Shown piece by piece: positions 59,326-64,000 of a DNA stretch of 64,000 nt. Made by a program: the position numbers and the translations under genes. Source of the stretch: Isoetes taiwanensis (taxonomy: Eukaryota; Streptophyta; Lycopodiopsida; Isoetales; Isoetaceae); assembly GCA_021234155.1 (NCBI GenBank), contig JAJEKV010000021.1:12835760-12899759 (forward strand), written 5' to 3'. The notes beneath the pieces are model-generated. The model ran no database searches. It was not told where the DNA came from and was given only the letters and a program-made list of their open reading frames with translations. Numbering within the stretch: the stretch's first letter is position 1; every line of letters begins with the position of its first letter.

Positions 59326-60068
59326 TGTGGTAAAGATGGTTGATGGAAATATTAAAGGCAAAGGCACAGTGGATTTTCAGATGGAAATGTGTCTCACACT
59401 TAGACTTGATGATTCCTGGACTTTTGGTCAATTTGCTCAGTCTTACTGAATTTGATAATATGGAGTATTATGTCCTATTCATAGGAGGGTTTTATTCATA
59501 TTATGCGAAGGAATACCTTGGATTATTTGAATCGTCATAAGTTGGGCAGAAACGCCGGAATGTTTTTCATGAAATGTCTTCTCACGATACAACTAAAGAT
59601 GGCTGATGGAAATATAGCAACATCTAAACACAAAGGCACAGTGGATTTTCAGATGGAGAATTGTCTTACACTTGGAGTTTATGATTCCTGGATTTTTAGT
59701 CAATCTGCTGAGTGTCAGTGAATTTGATAGGAAAATAGGGTGTCTGTCCTATTCACAGAAAGGTTTGATCATATTAAGGAATCCCTTGGATTATTTGGAT
59801 CTTCATAAGTTGGGCAGAAACACCGGATGTTCTTCATGAAATGTCTTCTCACGATACAACTGTGGTAAAGATGGCTGATGGAAATATAGCAACATCTAAA
59901 CGCAAAGGCACAGTGGATTTTCAGATGGAGAATTGTCTTACACTTAGAGTTGATGATTCCTAGACCTTTGGTCAATTTGCTTAGTGTTAGTGAATTTAAT
60001 AGGAAAGTGGGATATTTTGTCCTATTCACAAGGTTTGTTCATATTATGTAAAGGAATCCCTTGGATTA
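59326..60068 (+). repeat. Three tandem copies, period about 263-272 bp
   Basis: The unit starts at 'taaagatgg(t/c)tgatgg' (59,331, 59,594, 59,866) and runs through 'ggcacagtggattttcagat', 'gattcctgga', 'tgtcctattcat' and 'ttgggcagaaac'. The third copy is partial. Each unit contains a plus-strand frame of about 38 residues (KGTVDFQMEMCLTLRLDDSW in copy 1), open in copies 1 and 2 and stopped in copy 3. Unrecognised protein; possibly a duplicated exon or a transposon part. Confidence 0.85.
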
Positions 60069-61015
60069 CCACGGAATCACTGGTTATCTGTTTCCCAGCT
60101 GAATAAGCAGCCCTTATAGACCGGAAGCTTGAAGAAGCATATGAAGCCCTTGCTGGATGCAACCACTCATGTCTGTGAAATTTACAATGTGTAAGGTATA
60201 GTTCTTTCAAATCCATTGTCGACATTGTTATTAAAAGATACGAATTGGGAAAAATATGCTTTTTGGTCCAATATATCCAATATAATAATTCAAAGAACGA
60301 GGGCGCAATTACATAGTCTGCAATATGGTAGGTAGTCGGGAAACACTTGAAACATAGTTATAGTAATATGTAAAGTTCAGGGTGCCAAATTTTGATGTGC
60401 AGAACGCGTGATCTCTTGGTTCCATAAAGCTAAAAACAAACAAGACAACAAAAACAGAACAAGAAAGGAAAAAAAGCTTACGTTTGAAGAAGGACGTCGG
60501 GCCCATTAAGAGGCTGCAAAGCCACGACCAAGCATGACATAGCCGCAGCTCATACACCACACATCTGGCCTCGCGAACAAGACTGGTCACTGCCTGTACA
60601 TTTCATACTTCATCCATAGGCTCAAGCTTTTTCTTGCACTTTTCATTTTCTACGGAGCTGAATGTATTTTTTTATCTGGCAACGTGGCATGACAATAAGA
60701 AATTCTTTTCTATCTACATGGAGTAAAAATGCATTTAGATGCATGAAGTTAGTACAAGCTTAGGGGAGATAAGATGTTCTCATAGGTGTGAGGAGCTTTC
60801 TGACAGTCGTCTTGGCAAGTTTTGTTTTGAGCACGGCCCTAAGGAACTCTAGGAGCAAGTAGGAATTACCCCTACCTCTTCCTGAGATCCGATCCATTTG
60901 GGCCGAGGAAGTCCGCTAGCAAGCAGTCCAGATAGCTAACCCCATAAATCTAGCAAACCCAGCCCATCAACAATGGGCACCATAACTAGTTATCAAAGAA
61001 TTTTCTATTTGCAAA
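60069..61015. other. No gene recognised
   Basis: No supported gene. The right end may belong to the LTR of the chromovirus that follows, but no LTR partner is inside the window. Confidence 0.35.
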
Positions 61016-61017
61016 CT

Positions 61018-64000
61018 TAGTATCAGACCTTTTGGGCTAAAGATTTGCAGACGAATCCCAAGGTTCAACTCCCGCAAGTTCTTTCGCATCTCAAGGATGT
61101 CCAGAATTGAGATCTATTCAACTTAGCACAAAATTTCTTTTGCAGCGGGTTAGAGAAGAGAAATGTTCGCGGCGGCCGCAAGGCCGCCGCGATAAATTTC
61201 TTGTATTATATAATGGAGCTTCATTTTTGTTTGATTCTAATAGTTGTTTTATCCTGCATTGAGGCTGAATTTGGGCTCAAAACCTGGCAAGGACTGTAAG
61301 GAAGGGTGCCCGGCAATGGAATAAGGGCCATGCAATTGCCATCAGGTGGCACTGCTGTGGCCCTAAAACCTCCCAAAAGTGAAATGTTAACCTAATCTTT
61401 AGGGTTATTTGTAAAACCCTAATCGTTCACTCTAGAACTCCAGTCCAACTAGAGTCTATCTTCCACGGCACGACAACATGCACAGAAGGAACGCGTATCT
61501 ACCTACATGGATTTTGATCTGACCGTGATGGCAGACCAACGACCAGCATTTTTCCAAATTTGAACCGAAATCAAAAGTTTTGATGTTGTATTCTCCATAT
61601 TTCAAGTATTCAACTATTTAAGGTCTATATTCTAGATTTTTCCTACTCTTGCTTGGCGCCAAATTTCCCTCCATGAACTAGTCATTTAAAATTCCCCTCC
61701 ATGATCTGGAGAGGTCTTTGAATCCATGTCTTCAGATCTTTGTGCTTCTTTTAACACGCTTGGTTTTGGCGGGTCTTTAGGATTGATTGCATAGCACTTG
61801 ATCCAAATTTCTCGGTTTGCTTCAATCATATTGCTCAATGGTACTATAAATTTTGTGAATTCGTTTAGGGCTCTTCATTCATCTTCTGCATTTGCTACTT
61901 GTTTTCCTTACTTTTGACACTGCCTCAAGATGCAATTGGGAAAAAGATCAGTTGCAACTTTGGCTCCCCCAACAAAAGCCATTAGTAAGAAATCTGGCAA
62001 CAACCCTGGCCTTACTTATCCCAACCCTGCTTCTACTTCTCTTGGTGGAAAGAGTATTAGAAGCATGGTTAGAGGATCATGGACTGAAGACCAAATGAAA
62101 GATGATGTTGATGAAGTTAAGGATAGCCTTATGAGTACTACTTTTAGGAGATGGATTATAGGTGAGACAAATTAAAAGCATGGATCAAAGCAAATGGCCT
62201 TGACCAAAGAAGAGAAGAGTGAACTTCTTCAATGGTGTTTTCATACATTGCAATTCTTGAGGGAGAAGGTTGCTGAAATGTGTATCTGCAGACCAATATC
62301 TTTTAAGGATGGACTACCAAGAAAGAAATGGTAGAGGGGATTCAAGCATAGACATCTAGAATTAACTCTTAAAGGACCAGAATGTATCAAAGTGCAAAGA
62401 ATTAAGGCAATGAATTCTATCAATCTGTATGCCTTCTATTCCACACTTCAAATGTTGTACCATGACCTTACTTTTATATGCTTGATGAACATCTTCAGAG
62501 ATTTCTTAGACGAGTTCATCATCAACTTTTCTTCGACAACATCATGATCTAAGCAAATCAGTGGAGGATTGAGGAGAGTCTTCAAAAAGTTAAGATGGTG
62601 CTATTTGTTGGCAAGCTTTTGAAGTATCATTTTGCAACGCCATCTCCATTTCGACAAGCGAATTTGGCAAGAAGATAAGAGAAGCCATCTCCTCTAGCAT
62701 GAAGTTCAAGCACATATGGGCTACTCTTTGCAAGCGCGTAAGGATGGATAAGGAAAGAGAGACCTTCAAACGTGCTAAAAAGGAAGGCTATCTCAGATAT
62801 CACAAGAACAAGCTATGCGTACTTGAAGCATCATGAGTAAGGAAGCTAATGACATGCATAATAGCCCTATTGCTGGCCACGCGAGATTTATAAAGACCTA
62901 CTTCTAGCCAGGCATGAAAAAGTAGATAGCCAGGTATATCCAAGAATGCCAGTTGTGTGAGCAAACAAAGGCAGAACAACTTCAAATCCCAGGATTTTTG
63001 GAACCTTGGGAGTGCCAGATGCCAAGTGAAAAGTTGTCAGCATTTTCATAGCGGGCTTTCCAAGGACAACAAGGTGCTTTAATGCCTTAATGGTTGTGGT
63101 AGATAAATTATCTAAAAGGGCACATTCTTGCCATGCTGCACCACATACACAGCTTTGGATCTAGCCTTGTTGTCTACCAAAAAGACTTTTTAGATTGCAT
63201 GGAATGCACAGGGCGATCATCGCTGATAGAGATCCGAAGTTCTTCAGTGCCTTCTGGCAAGATTTCTTCAACACGATCTGCACCAAGTTGTGGAGGAGTT
63301 TTGCTTATCATCTACAGACAAATGGGCAAATGGAGCATACCAATAGAATCTTGAAGGCCATATTGAGAAACTATGTTTGGAACAAGCAATCCAAATGGGC
63401 CAATTACATCCACCTAGTCGAGTTGCGTACAATAATATGAAGCAAGAGTCATCGAAGATGTCTCCCTTCATGATCAATTATGATTATCAATGCAGGCACA
63501 ATCTAGTATCCAAGGTGGAAGTCTCTCAACAACTTCGGCAGATATACAGCAGCTTGTAGTAGAAGTGTGAGGATATCTTCAAATCTAGCAGATAGACATA
63601 AAACTCCTTGAGAGTTTGTTGTGGGAGATAAAGTTTGGCTCAAGTAAAGGTGAAGCAAGCGAAGCTCCACATCGGCAATTGTAAGAAACCTGCTCCAAGA
63701 TATGCGAGGCCTTTTAAGATTGTCAAGCGAATAGGGAGCCAGTCATAAGCGACTTACCCGCTCATCTAAAAGTTCATAAGGTCTTCCACGTGAGCCTACT
63801 TAAGAGGCATACTTCAAATCCAGAGGCGGTTCTAGAAACTCCAACCTTGTTGGAGAGGACTGAGGAACAATTAAAATAGTTCCCGAATTGATTCTTGACA
63901 AGGCATTCAAAAAAACAAGAAGGTCTGAATTTCTTCAGGACCTGGTCAAGTGGAAACACTTGCCTATGGAAGATGCAACGTGGGTACTAAAACAAGATTA
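61018..64000 (+). mobile_element. Decayed chromovirus-type Ty3/gypsy element, truncated by window edge
   Basis: Plus strand. TTAGTATCAGACC at 61,018-61,030 resembles the initiator-Met primer-binding site TGGTATCAGAGC, so a left LTR may end just before it. RT remnants are at about 62,480-62,600 (LMNIFRDFLDEFII, then FFDNIMI, where the catalytic YxDD has become D-N). The integrase spans 62,870-63,560 (GHARFIKTY and CQLCEQTK zinc part, DRDPKFFSAFWQDFF, QTNGQMEHTNRILKAI with Glu kept). The end (63,880-63,990) reads VPELILDKAF, LVKWKHLPMEDATWV, a chromodomain. Most of gag and the protease are absent or unrecognisable. Stops and frameshifts occur throughout. Confidence 0.75.
61160..61200. repeat. 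Perfect GC hairpin with GCAA loop
   Basis: CGCGGCGGCC (61,168-61,177), loop GCAA, GGCCGCCGCG (61,182-61,191): ten G-C pairs in AT-rich surroundings. An outer GAAAT/ATTTC stem (61,160-61,164 with 61,196-61,200) extends it. Confidence 0.85.

Noticed and set aside
60309-60600. Minus-strand frame with R-P-D-V-W resembling a protein kinase subdomain
   Set aside because: Only a handful of residues fit, no neighbouring kinase motifs (HRD, DFG) are present, and the frame shifts at once.
61060-61075. AAGGTTCAACTCC as the B box of a tRNA gene
   Set aside because: No matching A box or cloverleaf upstream. The sequence fits the leader of an LTR element better.

Overview
The window is nuclear DNA of a land plant, dominated by transposons. 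The evidence is spliced GT-AG genes with plant-only architectures (a DUO1-type R2R3 MYB, a plastid NFU scaffold, a CAN-type staphylococcal-nuclease protein), plant-type LINEs and Tat-like Ty3/gypsy DNA. A transposase-like gene with the 'GH-x-H-x-D-I-D' signature, low gene density and a compact DUO1 suggest a non-seed vascular plant such as a fern or lycophyte. That placement is inference, not proof.

Layout. 1-5 kb: degenerate repeats and a decayed LINE relic (minus strand). 5.1-7.9 kb: a decayed minus-strand transposase-like gene (DUF7869-like), split from its upstream part (19.2-19.4 kb) by an 11.3 kb Tat-like LTR retrotransposon at 7,905-19,199, with a GCCTC target duplication. 19.4-20.8 kb: inverted repeats and an 82-bp minisatellite. 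21.1-23.4 kb: plus-strand 3' end of a LINE with a poly(A) tail. 24.4-38.4 kb: one minus-strand LINE shattered by nested insertions, among them a 4.6 kb block with an 8-bp duplication that itself carries a 1.2 kb poly(A) retroposon with an 11-bp target duplication, a heat-shock-element-like array, a tRNA-derived SINE-like head and a 112-bp tandem repeat.

40-52.8 kb is the gene island. Three intact minus-strand genes lie head to tail: CAN-like Ca2+-dependent nuclease (40,071-42,981, 9 exons, 348 aa), a plastid NFU-type Fe-S scaffold with an N-terminal GIY-YIG-like domain (47,114-49,260, 3 exons), and a DUO1-like MYB (49,793-51,077, 3 coding exons, 374 aa, plus candidate non-coding 5' exons up to about 52.8 kb). 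I derived the exon boundaries by hand; every junction is GT-AG and preserves frame. The three genes have no obvious joint function.

54.4-54.9 kb holds a caffeoyl-CoA O-methyltransferase pseudogene (plus). 55-61 kb is mostly unassigned, with a three-copy tandem repeat at 59.3-60.1 kb and a perfect GC-rich hairpin at 61.2 kb. 61.0-64.0 kb carries a decayed plus-strand chromovirus (RT remnant, integrase, chromodomain) that runs off the right edge. No rRNA, tRNA gene or CRISPR array was seen.
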